A DNA stretch of 64,000 nucleotides from Shewanella psychrophila (GTDB taxonomy: Bacteria > Pseudomonadota > Gammaproteobacteria > Enterobacterales > Shewanellaceae): contig NZ_CP014782.1 in assembly GCF_002005305.1 (NCBI RefSeq), positions 682,001 to 746,000 of the forward strand. Direction: 5' to 3'. This document shows, piece after piece, positions 9,681 through 17,669 of this stretch. Below the pieces are notes generated by a model that saw only the letters and a list, made by a program, of their open reading frames with translations, was not told where the DNA came from and searched no databases. Made by a program: the position numbers and the translations under genes. Positions within the stretch are counted from its first letter, which is position 1. Every line of letters begins with the position of its first letter.

Positions 9681-11102
9681 TCAATAACGGGTCAGATTGG
9701 GATCAACCTGGTCAATCCAGGCCAAGATGCCCCCCTTGAGATTGGTCACCTTGCTAAAACCTAGGGCTGTCAGCTTATCACACACTTTAGCCGAGCGGCC
9801 GCCCAGTTTACAGTGAATAACCAACTCTAGATCCGGGTCTAGCTCGGCCAGATGAGCATCGAACTCTTGCATGGGGATATATTGACTCCCCGCTATCATG
9901 CATATGGCCCGCTCGAAGGGTTCTCTAACATCGATAAGGCACACGCTCTGATCTCTATCCATCCAGGCTTTAAGCGCCTTGGCTTCTATCTCTTTATAGG
10001 ACTTAGCCTCACTGGTGTGAGAGAGGCCACAAAATGCCTGATAGTCGATGAGCTCTGTAATGGATGGGGTATCGCCGCAGATGGGGCAGTCAGGGTTTCT
10101 GACTATGGCAAGAAACTCAAAATCCATGGCCAAGGCATCATATAAGAGCAGACGCCCGGATAGTGGGGAGCCGATACTGGTGATCATCTTGATGGCTTCG
10201 GTGGCTTGTATAGAGGCTATGATACTGGGTAATACACCGAGTACACCGCCCTCGGCGCAAGAGGGCACGAGACCTGGAGGTGGCGGAGCAGGATAAAGGC
10301 AGCGATAACAGGGACCGGCTTGATAGTTGAATACACTGGCCTGACCGTCGAAGCGAAAGATGCTGCCGTAGATGTTAGGTTTGTTGAGTAAGATACAGGC
10401 ATCGTTGACCAGATATCGGGTAGGGAAGTTATCAGTGCCATCTATGATGATATTGTAGTCTTCAATGATCTTGAGTGCATTGTCTGAAGTGAGGCGTTCA
10501 CAATAAACGGTGATGTTAATGTTTGGGTTGAGCCGCTCGAGACGCCGCTTAGCACAATCGACCTTAGGCTGTCCGATGTCATCGACGCTGAACAGCACTT
10601 GTCTCTGAAGATTAGATTCATCGACGACATCATCGTCCACAAGACCTAAGTGGCCAACGCCGGCGGCGGCCAGATAGAGTGCTAATGGGCATCCGAGTCC
10701 GCCAGCCCCGATGATCAAGATGCTGGCATTTTTCAGGGATTCTTGCCCTTGTATTCCAATTTCAGGCAAGAGGATATGTCGACTATAGCGACTGAGCTCA
10801 TTGGGTGACAAAGGAGTATCGAGTTCGCTACCACCGGCAATGGCTGGGACTATCCTTACTTCACTGCCGGATTGGAGTTCAGTGTCTAGACCCTCTTGCT
10901 GACGGATATCTACCTTGTTGTGATACAGGTTAACAAAATTTCGTAAGTCACCTGTGTCATCCATGATCTGAGGTTTGATATCCGGATAGCGCTTAAACAG
11001 TTCATTGAGGGCTTCTTTTACTGTTAGGCCATCGAGTTCTATCTGCATCTGATTGTCGGTAAATCGGCGCAGTGGGGAAGGGATTTTCATTATCATCTTC
11101 AT
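9681..11102 (-). CDS. Three-domain fusion: sulfur-carrier (MoaD/ThiS/CysO-like) + ThiF/MoeB adenylyltransferase + rhodanese
   Basis: Three domains are visible in 473 residues. Residues 1-93 are a ubiquitin-like sulfur carrier ending in VPAIAGG, with Gly90-Gly91 followed directly by a linker. Residues 100-345 are a ThiF/MoeB E1-like adenylyltransferase with nucleotide loop GAGGLG (132-137), paired zinc cysteines (C265/C268, C339/C342) and the SCAEGGVLG motif with C282. Residues 375-473 are a rhodanese domain with active-site C431 in HCKLGGRS. The E1 and rhodanese parts together match MoeZ/MOCS3-type activation and thiocarboxylation of a carrier. The neighbouring JAMM protease and cysteine synthase suggest a role in protein-thiocarboxylate cysteine synthesis. 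The internal position of the Gly-Gly is unusual. A molybdopterin role is possible but less favoured by context. Confidence 0.88.
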   Translation of the reverse strand: MKMIMKIPSPLRRFTDNQMQIELDGLTVKEALNELFKRYPDIKPQIMDDTGDLRNFVNLYHNKVDIRQQEGLDTELQSGSEVRIVPAIAGGSELDTPLSPNELSRYSRHILLPEIGIQGQESLKNASILIIGAGGLGCPLALYLAAAGVGHLGLVDDDVVDESNLQRQVLFSVDDIGQPKVDCAKRRLERLNPNINITVYCERLTSDNALKIIEDYNIIIDGTDNFPTRYLVNDACILLNKPNIYGSIFRFDGQASVFNYQAGPCYRCLYPAPPPPGLVPSCAEGGVLGVLPSIIASIQATEAIKMITSIGSPLSGRLLLYDALAMDFEFLAIVRNPDCPICGDTPSITELIDYQAFCGLSHTSEAKSYKEIEAKALKAWMDRDQSVCLIDVREPFERAICMIAGSQYIPMQEFDAHLAELDPDLELVIHCKLGGRSAKVCDKLTALGFSKVTNLKGGILAWIDQVDPNLTRY

Positions 11103-11225
11103 GACTCATCCTCTATTAGCATGACTTCTGCTTCTGATTGCCGGTAAATCGTCGTTGTGTGGAAGGGAGCTTAATTTTCATTATTTTCATTTTCATGATT
11201 CATCTTCTATTAACGTGTCTTCTGC
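11046..11225. repeat. Imperfect tandem duplication (about 86 and 95 bp) at the JAMM/fusion gene junction
   Basis: Bases 11046-11131 and 11131-11225 are recognisably the same sequence with a few substitutions and small indels (shared pieces include TCTGATTG[T/C]CGGTAAATCG and CATGA[C/T]TCATC[C/T]TCTATTA). Each copy joins the last codons of the JAMM gene (LIEDES, stop) to the first codons of the fusion gene (MK...RRFT[G/D]NQ). Read on the - strand, the upstream copy therefore encodes a truncated start of the fusion protein, which stops after about 26 codons. The second copy holds the working start. Confidence 0.85.
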
Positions 11226-11624
11226 ATCAAATTGGCTGTGATCTTCCCTGAGTTGCCAGGAGCGATAACTGCTCACCTGGCCCTCAAGAACCGAAATGAT
11301 GATGTAACTCAGCCCTGGCCAGGCATGTAAGCGGTCAAATTCGGAGGGATCATGGTTATGGTCTGGGTGAGAATGGACTATGCTGATGATATCTAGTCCC
11401 TGCTCATCGGCCCTGTCTTCTGCGTCTTGATACTGTAGAGGGTCGATAAGGAAACGCCGTGACTTTTCCACTAAGGTATTATGACAGGGGAGGTAATAGC
11501 TGGCCTTAGAGAATGCCAAGCCTGATTGTATACCCGTAATGAAGCCACAGCATTCATGGGGGTAACAGGTCTTAGCATGGGCTAAGAATTGAGCCTCGAT
11601 TAATCTGGTTATTTCGATACTCAT
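11193..11624 (-). CDS. JAMM/MPN-domain metalloprotease (Mec-like, acts on a sulfur-carrier conjugate)
   Basis: This 143-residue protein has a complete JAMM zinc signature: Glu24 in ECCGF, then H84-x-H86-P, Ser94 and Asp97 in HSHPDHNHDPSEFD. Small bacterial JAMM proteins of this type (Mec of mycobacteria, QbsD, HcyD) cut after the Gly-Gly of MoaD/ThiS-like carriers, either to expose the C-terminus or to release cysteine from a carrier-cysteine adduct. The gene lies between a CysM-like synthase and the carrier fusion, all on the - strand, which supports this role. It is about 65 bp downstream of cysM. The last ten codons are duplicated in the following intergenic space. Confidence 0.88.
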   Translation of the reverse strand: MSIEITRLIEAQFLAHAKTCYPHECCGFITGIQSGLAFSKASYYLPCHNTLVEKSRRFLIDPLQYQDAEDRADEQGLDIISIVHSHPDHNHDPSEFDRLHAWPGLSYIIISVLEGQVSSYRSWQLREDHSQFDAEDTLIEDES

Positions 11625-11688
11625 CTAAGCTCCTCTGGTTTGTCTAGTCAACAAGTTTTGGCTGACTGAATCGTTAAACTCGCCTTCA

Positions 11689-12585
11689 TCACTGCCACAG
11701 CCCTGAACTGATATAGCGTTCACCTAAGTCACACAATAAGGTGGTGACGACGCCAGAAGATAGACTCTGCATTAACTTTTCACACGCGGCCAAGTAAGCG
11801 CCGGAAGACTGACCGAGGAAGTAGCCATAACTGGCCATCTTTAGACACATTTCCTTAGCTTCGTCGGCGCTGATGTCTACCCATTCATCGACTAGGCCAG
11901 CATCATAGATTGCAGGTATGATGTCCTCCGGTTGCCCCAGGGGCTTTAAGCCTTCTATGCCAGGCCAGACTTCTGGACGAACACCAACAATGCATATGTC
12001 GGCGTTAGTCTGTTTCAGCCGCCTAGCTATACCTGTTAATGAGCCGCCTGTACCGACACCGCAGACAAAGTGGGTGATAGGGTCGGGACTTTGCTGCAGT
12101 AGTTCGTTAGCGGTGCCGTGAAAATGAGCCTGGACATTGAATGGATTGCTGTATTGATCGCAGTAGAAATATTTGTCTTTTGAATCGGCATAAAGCCCAC
12201 GCACATGACGTAGTGCCTGATCGTAGCCTTCTAGGGGATCGGTTTCGATGAGTGTCGCGCCATGGGCCAGTAAACGTTGCTTGCGTTCATTACTGGCGTT
12301 GCCGGGAATGACGATAGTGACTGGAAAACCCAGGGCGGCACCTATCATGCTGTAAGAGATACCGGCATTGCCGCTGCTGGAGTCGAGTATGGTTTTTCCT
12401 GATACTAGCTCGCCGGATCCAATGGCATTCAACAACATCGCTTTGACTGGCCTGTCTTTGAGGGACCCCCCAGGATTACGCCATTCGGCTTTAGCGAATA
12501 GTTTGATACGCTCTTGTGTTTTACTGAGAAAACTCAGATCCAGTAGAGGGGTATTCCCAATCAGCTCTAGTAGCGTCATGTCCAT
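11689..12585 (-). CDS. cysM: PLP-dependent cysteine synthase (CysM-like)
   Basis: This 298-residue fold-type II PLP enzyme starts MTLLELIGNTPL, has the lysine in GGSLKDRPV, the substrate-binding SSSGNAGI loop and the glycine-rich GVGTGGSLTG phosphate loop. It belongs to the O-acetylserine/O-phosphoserine sulfhydrylase family. In mycobacteria the CysM of a CysM-Mec-CysO trio takes sulfur from thiocarboxylated CysO. The same three functions are next to each other here, so the sulfur donor may be the carrier domain of the downstream fusion. Use of free sulfide cannot be excluded. ATG 12579 is an alternative start two codons downstream. Confidence 0.88.
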   Translation of the reverse strand: MDMTLLELIGNTPLLDLSFLSKTQERIKLFAKAEWRNPGGSLKDRPVKAMLLNAIGSGELVSGKTILDSSSGNAGISYSMIGAALGFPVTIVIPGNASNERKQRLLAHGATLIETDPLEGYDQALRHVRGLYADSKDKYFYCDQYSNPFNVQAHFHGTANELLQQSPDPITHFVCGVGTGGSLTGIARRLKQTNADICIVGVRPEVWPGIEGLKPLGQPEDIIPAIYDAGLVDEWVDISADEAKEMCLKMASYGYFLGQSSGAYLAACEKLMQSLSSGVVTTLLCDLGERYISSGLWQ

Positions 12586-12716
12586 GTCTCATTATTTACT
12601 CAGACAGCAATGAGTATAGTGCATGAACTCGATAACAGAGCAGACGGGGATTTGTGCCTAGGAAAAAATGGCTAAGGAATAAACTGTGATTGGTCTAAGA
12701 GCTTAAATGCTTAGTG

Positions 12717-12986
12717 CTAATTTGATGTGCCAGATTTGCCATCTTTATTCGTCTTGTCATCTTCTAAATCATCGGTCTTAGTTGTCGGATTAACCGTGCT
12801 TTGATCGGATGGCTCTGAGTTTTCCTTATCCTTAGGGCTGGATGGCTTCTTCGTTTTAGCGCTGAGCTTAGTGTCTTTACCGAATTGAGTCATTTTATAT
12901 TTAGCACTGTATTTGAGCACGGCAAGATTACTGGCTATCACGCCAATAACGAGAATGATGATGAGCCAAGTTTCAAGATCAGACAT
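12717..12986 (-). CDS. Small single-pass membrane protein (DUF2897-like)
   Basis: This 89-residue protein has one hydrophobic helix near the start (TWLIIILVIGVIASNLAVL) and a long charged, Lys/Asp/Ser/Thr-rich tail. It resembles the short DUF2897 proteins of Shewanella and Vibrio by its N-terminus. Function is unknown. It lies just downstream of the kdsB terminator and is probably a separate transcript, with SD AAGGAG at about 13010 some 25 bp from ATG 12986 (weak spacing). Confidence 0.65.
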   Translation of the reverse strand: MSDLETWLIIILVIGVIASNLAVLKYSAKYKMTQFGKDTKLSAKTKKPSSPKDKENSEPSDQSTVNPTTKTDDLEDDKTNKDGKSGTSN

Positions 12987-13020
12987 GAGTACCCTTAATC
13001 AATGTTCTCAAAGGAGTAAA

Positions 13021-13045
13021 ACAAAGCCCGTAAGGTGGGCTTTGT
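13021..13045 (-). terminator. Terminator downstream of kdsB
   Basis: ACAAAGCCC-GTAAGGT-GGGCTTTGT forms a 9-bp perfect stem. On the - strand it is followed by TTTTAC. It starts 6 bp after the kdsB stop. Confidence 0.8.
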
Positions 13046-13050
13046 CTTAT

Positions 13051-13788
13051 TTAATCTACCGCCAGTCTTGCTTCACAGATGCGGATATCTTCAGGGGTAT
13101 CGACCTCGGGTGAGTCGAAGGCACTGATAGCGACTTTGATCTTATGGCCATGTTCCAGTGCCCTGAGCTGTTCAAGCTTCTCAAGATCTTCTAAACGTCC
13201 TAATGGAAGTTTAGCAAAAGTGGATACGAAACTTCTGGTATAGGCATAGACGCCTAAATGCTTGTACACAGGATACTCGCTGGTGTCACGGCCAAAGGGA
13301 ATACGAGCACGGGAAAAATATAGGGCATTAAAATCGTTATCGAACACCATTTTCACGTGTTTAGGATCGTCAAGTTCACTCTTCTCAGTGATCTCAAAAC
13401 CTAAGGTGGCCATACCGAACTCACCGGGATGACGTTGGAACAAGCTAATGATCTGTTCGATTGAGATAGGATCGATCAACGGCTGATCGCCTTGAAGGTT
13501 GACAATAAGGTCATCATCTTTCAAGCCCAATTGGGTAATGGCATCTTCAATTCTGTCTGTACCTGAAGCGGCTTCTGGACTGGTCATTATTACTTTACCA
13601 CCGAAGGCTTCAACAGCGTCTTTGATACGAACATCGTCAGTGGCCACATAGATGGAGGTCAGGCCTTTGGCTAATGATGCACGCTCAACAACATGCTGGA
13701 TCATAGGCTTGCCGTTAATCGGGGCTAGTGGTTTTCCTGGAAAACGACTTGAACCATAGCGTGCCGGGATTAACAGGGTAACATTCAT
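13051..13788 (-). CDS. kdsB: CMP-Kdo / CMP-8-amino-Kdo synthetase KdsB
   Basis: This 245-residue cytidylyltransferase shows the family start TLLIPARYGSSRFPGKPL, the NLQGDQPLI motif and the C-terminal PEVDTPEDI. It activates the Kdo-type sugar with CTP before transfer to lipid A. It lies downstream of kdnA and kdnB on the same strand. In Shewanella the partner KdsB uses 8-amino-3,8-dideoxy-manno-octulosonate, so that is the likely substrate here. Substrate choice is inferred from context. A hairpin and a partial duplication of the kdnB 3' end lie between the two genes. Confidence 0.92.
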   Translation of the reverse strand: MNVTLLIPARYGSSRFPGKPLAPINGKPMIQHVVERASLAKGLTSIYVATDDVRIKDAVEAFGGKVIMTSPEAASGTDRIEDAITQLGLKDDDLIVNLQGDQPLIDPISIEQIISLFQRHPGEFGMATLGFEITEKSELDDPKHVKMVFDNDFNALYFSRARIPFGRDTSEYPVYKHLGVYAYTRSFVSTFAKLPLGRLEDLEKLEQLRALEHGHKIKVAISAFDSPEVDTPEDIRICEARLAVD

Positions 13789-13825
13789 GGGATTTACCTA
13801 TCATTTTACAATTCTAGTTCAATAG

Positions 13826-13849
13826 ATGAGGGCTCAATTGAGCCCTCAT
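13826..13849. repeat. 24-bp perfect palindrome between kdnB and kdsB
   Basis: ATGAGGGCTCAA-TTGAGCCCTCAT is a perfect 12+12 palindrome. No T-run follows on either strand, so it may be an RNA-stabilising hairpin or a weak terminator rather than a full terminator. Confidence 0.6.
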
Positions 13850-13872
13850 TAGTAACAAGCAGTCAGCATTAT

Positions 13873-13951
13873 TACATGCGATGACACATAGTGTGCCGTT
13901 AGCATCTCAATAGCTCTACATGCGACGATAGAGTGCAGTTAGCATCTCATC
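13873..13951. repeat. Partial tandem duplication of the kdnB 3' end
   Basis: Bases 13873-13910 (TTACATGCGATG...GTTAGCATCTCAA) resemble 13917-13951 (TACATGCGACG...GTTAGCATCTCATC), which encode the last codons of KdnB (EMLTALYRRM). The outer copy lies just beyond the stop codon and is not needed for the protein. It reads as a decayed copy of the gene end. Confidence 0.7.
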
Positions 13952-14986
13952 GGTGACTTTTTCTTCCCAACTAGGGCCATAGACATTTTCCCATAGTGGG
14001 CCCATGCTCTTAGCGACCTTAACCATCTTAGCGATAGTCTCATCGGGAAGATCTTTACAGATACCTTTCGGGATAGTGATGTTATGTTTTTCGATCATGG
14101 TACGGAATTCTGCAACCCCTTGAGGGTAGAAGTCTTCGAGTACATCGAAGGCGATACAGTTGCCTATACCGTGATGATAACCCAGTACGTAACCTAAACC
14201 GTAAGACACGGCGTGGCAGGCACCAACCTGGCTGTAGGCTATGCTCATGCCGCCCATGTATGAGGCCATCATCAACTTATCATCTTTCTCTGCATGATCG
14301 TCTATGTAGACTTCACGACAAAGATCCATAGATTTCTCAGCGAAGGCTTTAGCAAATTCGTTAAGGAATGTGCCCTGGAGTGATTCAACACAATGGATAA
14401 AGCAATCCATTCCGGTATAGAACCATTGATCTTTCTCAACACCATCGATAAGTTCAGAGTCCATAATGATCTGATCGAATACCGTGTAATCTGAGTTCAA
14501 GCCCAGCTTACGCACAGGTCCACACAACACTGCAGTGCGTGATGCTTCTGCGCCTGTGCCTGAAATTGTTGGAATACCAATATGGTGGATAGCCGGGTTC
14601 TTGATGAGATCCCAACCTTGGTACATGGCGCTGCCACCCGGATTGGTTAGCATCAAAGACACAGCCTTGGCTAAATCCAGAGTTGAACCACCACCCAGAC
14701 CCACAACACTCACAGGAAGCTTACCATTGAAGGCTTGTACCTGTTCAGTTAATGCGTCGACTTGCTTAGTCGATGGCTCATCGTCAACGTTAACGTAGAT
14801 AAGTAGATCATGGCCTTTAACGGAAACACGAGCCGCTAGCGGCTTGTCCTGATGCACATCATCCACAAGAAAAACGACGAAATCGTCTTCAGTCTTGCGC
14901 TCTTCGCTTAATACCAGATCTAGGTCTACGAATGAGCCACGTCCAAAAATCATTTTAGGCACGCATTTGAAATTTTTAAAACTCAT
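13916..14986 (-). CDS. kdnB: Kdo 8-oxidase KdnB (iron-containing alcohol dehydrogenase family)
   Basis: This 356-residue protein belongs to the iron-containing alcohol dehydrogenases: GLGGGSTLDLAKAVS nucleotide-binding loop, GTGAEASRTAVL, and the metal-ligand histidine region HAVSYGLGYVLGYHHGIGN. KdnB oxidises the C8 hydroxyl of Kdo to the aldehyde, which KdnA then transaminates. The gene sits directly downstream of kdnA with a 63-bp spacer that carries an intercistronic hairpin. The assignment relies strongly on the kdnA-kdnB-kdsB order, which is known from Shewanella. Confidence 0.92.
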   Translation of the reverse strand: MSFKNFKCVPKMIFGRGSFVDLDLVLSEERKTEDDFVVFLVDDVHQDKPLAARVSVKGHDLLIYVNVDDEPSTKQVDALTEQVQAFNGKLPVSVVGLGGGSTLDLAKAVSLMLTNPGGSAMYQGWDLIKNPAIHHIGIPTISGTGAEASRTAVLCGPVRKLGLNSDYTVFDQIIMDSELIDGVEKDQWFYTGMDCFIHCVESLQGTFLNEFAKAFAEKSMDLCREVYIDDHAEKDDKLMMASYMGGMSIAYSQVGACHAVSYGLGYVLGYHHGIGNCIAFDVLEDFYPQGVAEFRTMIEKHNITIPKGICKDLPDETIAKMVKVAKSMGPLWENVYGPSWEEKVTDEMLTALYRRM

Positions 14987-15011
14987 TACAACATTCTCCG
15001 TTGAAATGTGA

Positions 15012-15038
15012 AATTGCGCCTTAATGTAAGGCGCAATT
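15012..15038 (-). terminator. Intercistronic hairpin between kdnA and kdnB
   Basis: AATTGCGCCTT-AATGT-AAGGCGCAATT is an 11-bp perfect stem immediately after the kdnA stop. No T-run follows, so it may attenuate or stabilise the message rather than end it. Confidence 0.55.
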
Positions 15039-15049
15039 ATAATATGGGG

Positions 15050-16234
15050 TTATGCGAAGGCTTTCTTTATGTTCTCGATGCGCTGGGCTATTTCTGCTTC
15101 AGTCCAGGAGAGTTTTATCAACATAGAGATGGTCTTGCTCATGATTGCATCAGACTTAGGCACCGAGACTTTAGTATAGTCTGGACGATCTTCGATTAAT
15201 GTGATCGGCAGTGCAGAGCAAGATTTAAGCTCTTGAATGTGTTTCCAATTGCTTAGGTAATGCCAGTTGTTGATATACCAGTAGAAACAACCGTCAACGC
15301 CATTTTCAGCTAATTTTTTGTTGATCTCTATGGTGCGCTCTTCTGTTGGCATCATAAATGTTAGGAAACCAGCCGAATCACCTTCTGCATCAGGCAGCTC
15401 ACGGAAGGTGATTTCGGCGATATCGCCAATGGCATCCTTGATGAGCTTCTTATGCTTGCGCTGGATCTCGATGATGGTATCGAGTTTACGAAGTTGTGCT
15501 AGACCCATGGCCGAGTTCATTTCTGAGATGCGGAAGTTGAGACCCATGATTGGATGGTCTTCGGCGCCGCGGTCGTTGCCCACATGGTCGTGGCCATGAT
15601 CAGAGAACATATGAGTGTGATTGTAAATGGTTTCACTGTTAGTGATAACGGCTCCGCCTTCACCGCAAGTGATGGTCTTTACTGAGTCAAATGAATAACA
15701 GCCTACATCGCCGATTGTGCCAAGGGCTTGGCCCTTGTATGTGCCGCCGATAGCCTGACAGGCATCTTCTAGCAGAACAAGATCATGCTTATCACAGATG
15801 GCCTTTATTTCATCCATCTTACCCATAGAACCACACATGTGGACTAAGTTAACCGCCCTAGTACGGGGGGTGATCGCAGCTTCGATGCCTTCTGGTGATA
15901 GACAAAGTGTCTCATCAATCTCGGCAAAAACTGGTACTGCGCCGGCCATGAAAACCGCTTCTACTGAGGCGACAAACGTAAAGGGAGGGACGATAACCTC
16001 ATCGCCGGCACCAATCCCCGCAGCGGCTAGTGCTGTTTGCAGTGCAGCTGTACCGCTTGAAAGAAGGTGAGCGTGATTCACATTCATTTTTTCACACAGT
16101 AGCTGCTCCATCTCACGCGTTTTCCAGCGGTCATTACGCATATGATCAAAGTTATAACGGAAAGTAAAACCGTTCTCCATTACGTCTGCAACTTCTTGCT
16201 TCTCTTCAGGACCAAATAATTCAAAACCGGGCAT
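15050..16234 (-). CDS. kdnA: 8-amino-3,8-dideoxy-manno-octulosonate transaminase KdnA
   Basis: This 394-residue PLP aminotransferase is of the DegT/DnrJ/EryC1 sugar family. Visible motifs are LLSSGTAALQTALAAAGIGAGDEVIVPPFTF, quoted only to VIVPPFTF, the VLLEDACQAIGGTYKG cofactor region, and the PLP lysine in YSFDSVKTITCGEGGA. It aminates the 8-aldehyde of Kdo made by KdnB, giving the 8-amino-Kdo that links lipid A to the core in Shewanella. It is the first gene of the kdnA-kdnB-kdsB group and would carry the operon promoter in the 200-bp region upstream. Confidence 0.93.
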   Translation of the reverse strand: MPGFELFGPEEKQEVADVMENGFTFRYNFDHMRNDRWKTREMEQLLCEKMNVNHAHLLSSGTAALQTALAAAGIGAGDEVIVPPFTFVASVEAVFMAGAVPVFAEIDETLCLSPEGIEAAITPRTRAVNLVHMCGSMGKMDEIKAICDKHDLVLLEDACQAIGGTYKGQALGTIGDVGCYSFDSVKTITCGEGGAVITNSETIYNHTHMFSDHGHDHVGNDRGAEDHPIMGLNFRISEMNSAMGLAQLRKLDTIIEIQRKHKKLIKDAIGDIAEITFRELPDAEGDSAGFLTFMMPTEERTIEINKKLAENGVDGCFYWYINNWHYLSNWKHIQELKSCSALPITLIEDRPDYTKVSVPKSDAIMSKTISMLIKLSWTEAEIAQRIENIKKAFA

Positions 16235-16392
16235 GGAAATTTCCTTAGAATTCGCTGCGCTTATCTGCGCGAGATATAAATCATAACTGAAGGATTATAA
16301 CTGGGTTAGGCTAAAAACTGCGATGTTTATTAAGGATTATTTAATTAAAAAAGCAAGATATTGAAGAGATAGGGTAAAGCCTGTACATCAAG

Positions 16393-16409
16393 CCCCTAAA
16401 TATTAGGGG
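16393..16409. repeat. Short perfect hairpin downstream of carbonic anhydrase
   Basis: CCCCTAA-ATA-TTAGGGG lies 24 bp beyond the can stop codon on the - strand. It lacks a T-run, so it is at most a weak terminator. Confidence 0.4.
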
Positions 16410-16432
16410 ATTTAAGGGCTGGTACAGATAAA

Positions 16433-17050
16433 TTAATCGATTTCGGCTTTAAACTGTTCGTTGTCGACGGTAACATCAAGATCTGATAGCAAGCCATTTT
16501 CGACACTGTAAATCCACCCATGAACGGAGACATTCTGTCCTTTTGCCCAAGCATCTTGAACGATATTGGTGCTGCTGACATTGCCGACTTGTTCGATGAC
16601 GTTGAGTTCACAGAGACGATCGAACTTCTCCTGTTCACCCAGTTGATTGAGCTCTGCGTTATGAAGGCGGTGAATATCTCTGATGTGCCCCAGCCAGTTA
16701 TCGATAAGCCCGAGTCTTTGTTTACCCATAGAGGCTTTCACGCCGCCACAGCCATAGTGGCCGACAACCATGATGTGTTTCACTTTTAGCACTTCAACTG
16801 CATATTGCAATACAGATAAACAGTTGAGATCCGTATGAATCACCATGTTGGCGATATTTCTATGGACGAAAACTTCCCCAGGCATGAGATCGATAATTTG
16901 ATTCGAAGGTACACGACTATCGGAGCAGCCAATCCACAGATATTCAGGGTTTTGCTGTTTCGCCAACAGCTCAAAAAAATCAGGCTTCTCTTGTACGATA
17001 CGTTCGGCCCAACGGCGATTATTGTCAAATAGGGGTTTTAGTATTTTCAT
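16433..17050 (-). CDS. can: Beta-class carbonic anhydrase
   Basis: This 205-residue cytosolic zinc enzyme interconverts CO2 and bicarbonate. The zinc ligands and catalytic dyad are all visible: C42, D44 and R46 in CSDSR, then H98 and C101 in GHYGCGG. The order and length match Can of Escherichia coli. It is a single gene on the - strand between kdnA and the PstS-like gene. Confidence 0.95.
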   Translation of the reverse strand: MKILKPLFDNNRRWAERIVQEKPDFFELLAKQQNPEYLWIGCSDSRVPSNQIIDLMPGEVFVHRNIANMVIHTDLNCLSVLQYAVEVLKVKHIMVVGHYGCGGVKASMGKQRLGLIDNWLGHIRDIHRLHNAELNQLGEQEKFDRLCELNVIEQVGNVSSTNIVQDAWAKGQNVSVHGWIYSVENGLLSDLDVTVDNEQFKAEID

Positions 17051-17218
17051 TTGTTCACAGAAATTAAGTAATTAAGAGTCGATTGTGACGAAAATGCATT
17101 CTAGCATCCTTTGTTCACTTTGGTGGTCTATTCAGTAAGATACAGGGTTAACATTAATTAACGATTAACAGAAGTTTTTAAATTTCTGTTAATCGAGTTG
17201 GTTTTTAGTGTGGAAGAG

Positions 17219-17638
17219 TTAGAAGGTGGCGACGACTTTGACACTGTTATTGACGGCTTGTGCGTCGACAAAGCCTATCATATTCGGGTTCGCACTGATG
17301 AGCTCCATGACATCAGCATTAGTATCAACGGCTATTGGCGGCTGACCCTGACCCGAAAATAGACGTTTAGACCAGTAGGATTTAAGCTGGCTCTCAGATT
17401 TATTGAGAACGTGTTTAACAAATGCCATCCTCTCAAGGCTTCCTTGTTTTTGATCCAGAGCAATAGCTTTAGAGCCACCGGGAAATGATTTGATCTTACC
17501 TAGATAAATTCTGGATATGTCTTGAATAGAGAGGCTAGCAGGATTAGAAGGGTGTACCACCACGGCCACTTCCGCCGTCGCCGCAAAACAGAACATAAGG
17601 CTGATCAGGGAGATAAAACAGCGAAAACATCTGTTCAT
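17219..17638 (-). CDS. PstS-like periplasmic phosphate-binding protein (short)
   Basis: This is about 139 residues with an N-terminal signal (CFISLISLMFCFAATAEVAV). The mature part has VVHPSNPASLSIQDISRIYLGK and FVKHVLNKSESQLKSYWSK, the pattern of the short PstS-like phosphate ABC transporter substrate-binding proteins. ATG 17638 is chosen over the upstream in-frame codon because AAGGAGTCCATA directly precedes it. It begins 31 bp after the stop of the porin-like gene, so the two form an operon. No Pst permease is adjacent; a sensory or phosphate-scavenging role is possible. Confidence 0.75.
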   Translation of the reverse strand: MNRCFRCFISLISLMFCFAATAEVAVVVHPSNPASLSIQDISRIYLGKIKSFPGGSKAIALDQKQGSLERMAFVKHVLNKSESQLKSYWSKRLFSGQGQPPIAVDTNADVMELISANPNMIGFVDAQAVNNSVKVVATF

Positions 17639-17669
17639 TATGGACTCCTTATTCACTGCAAACAAATAC

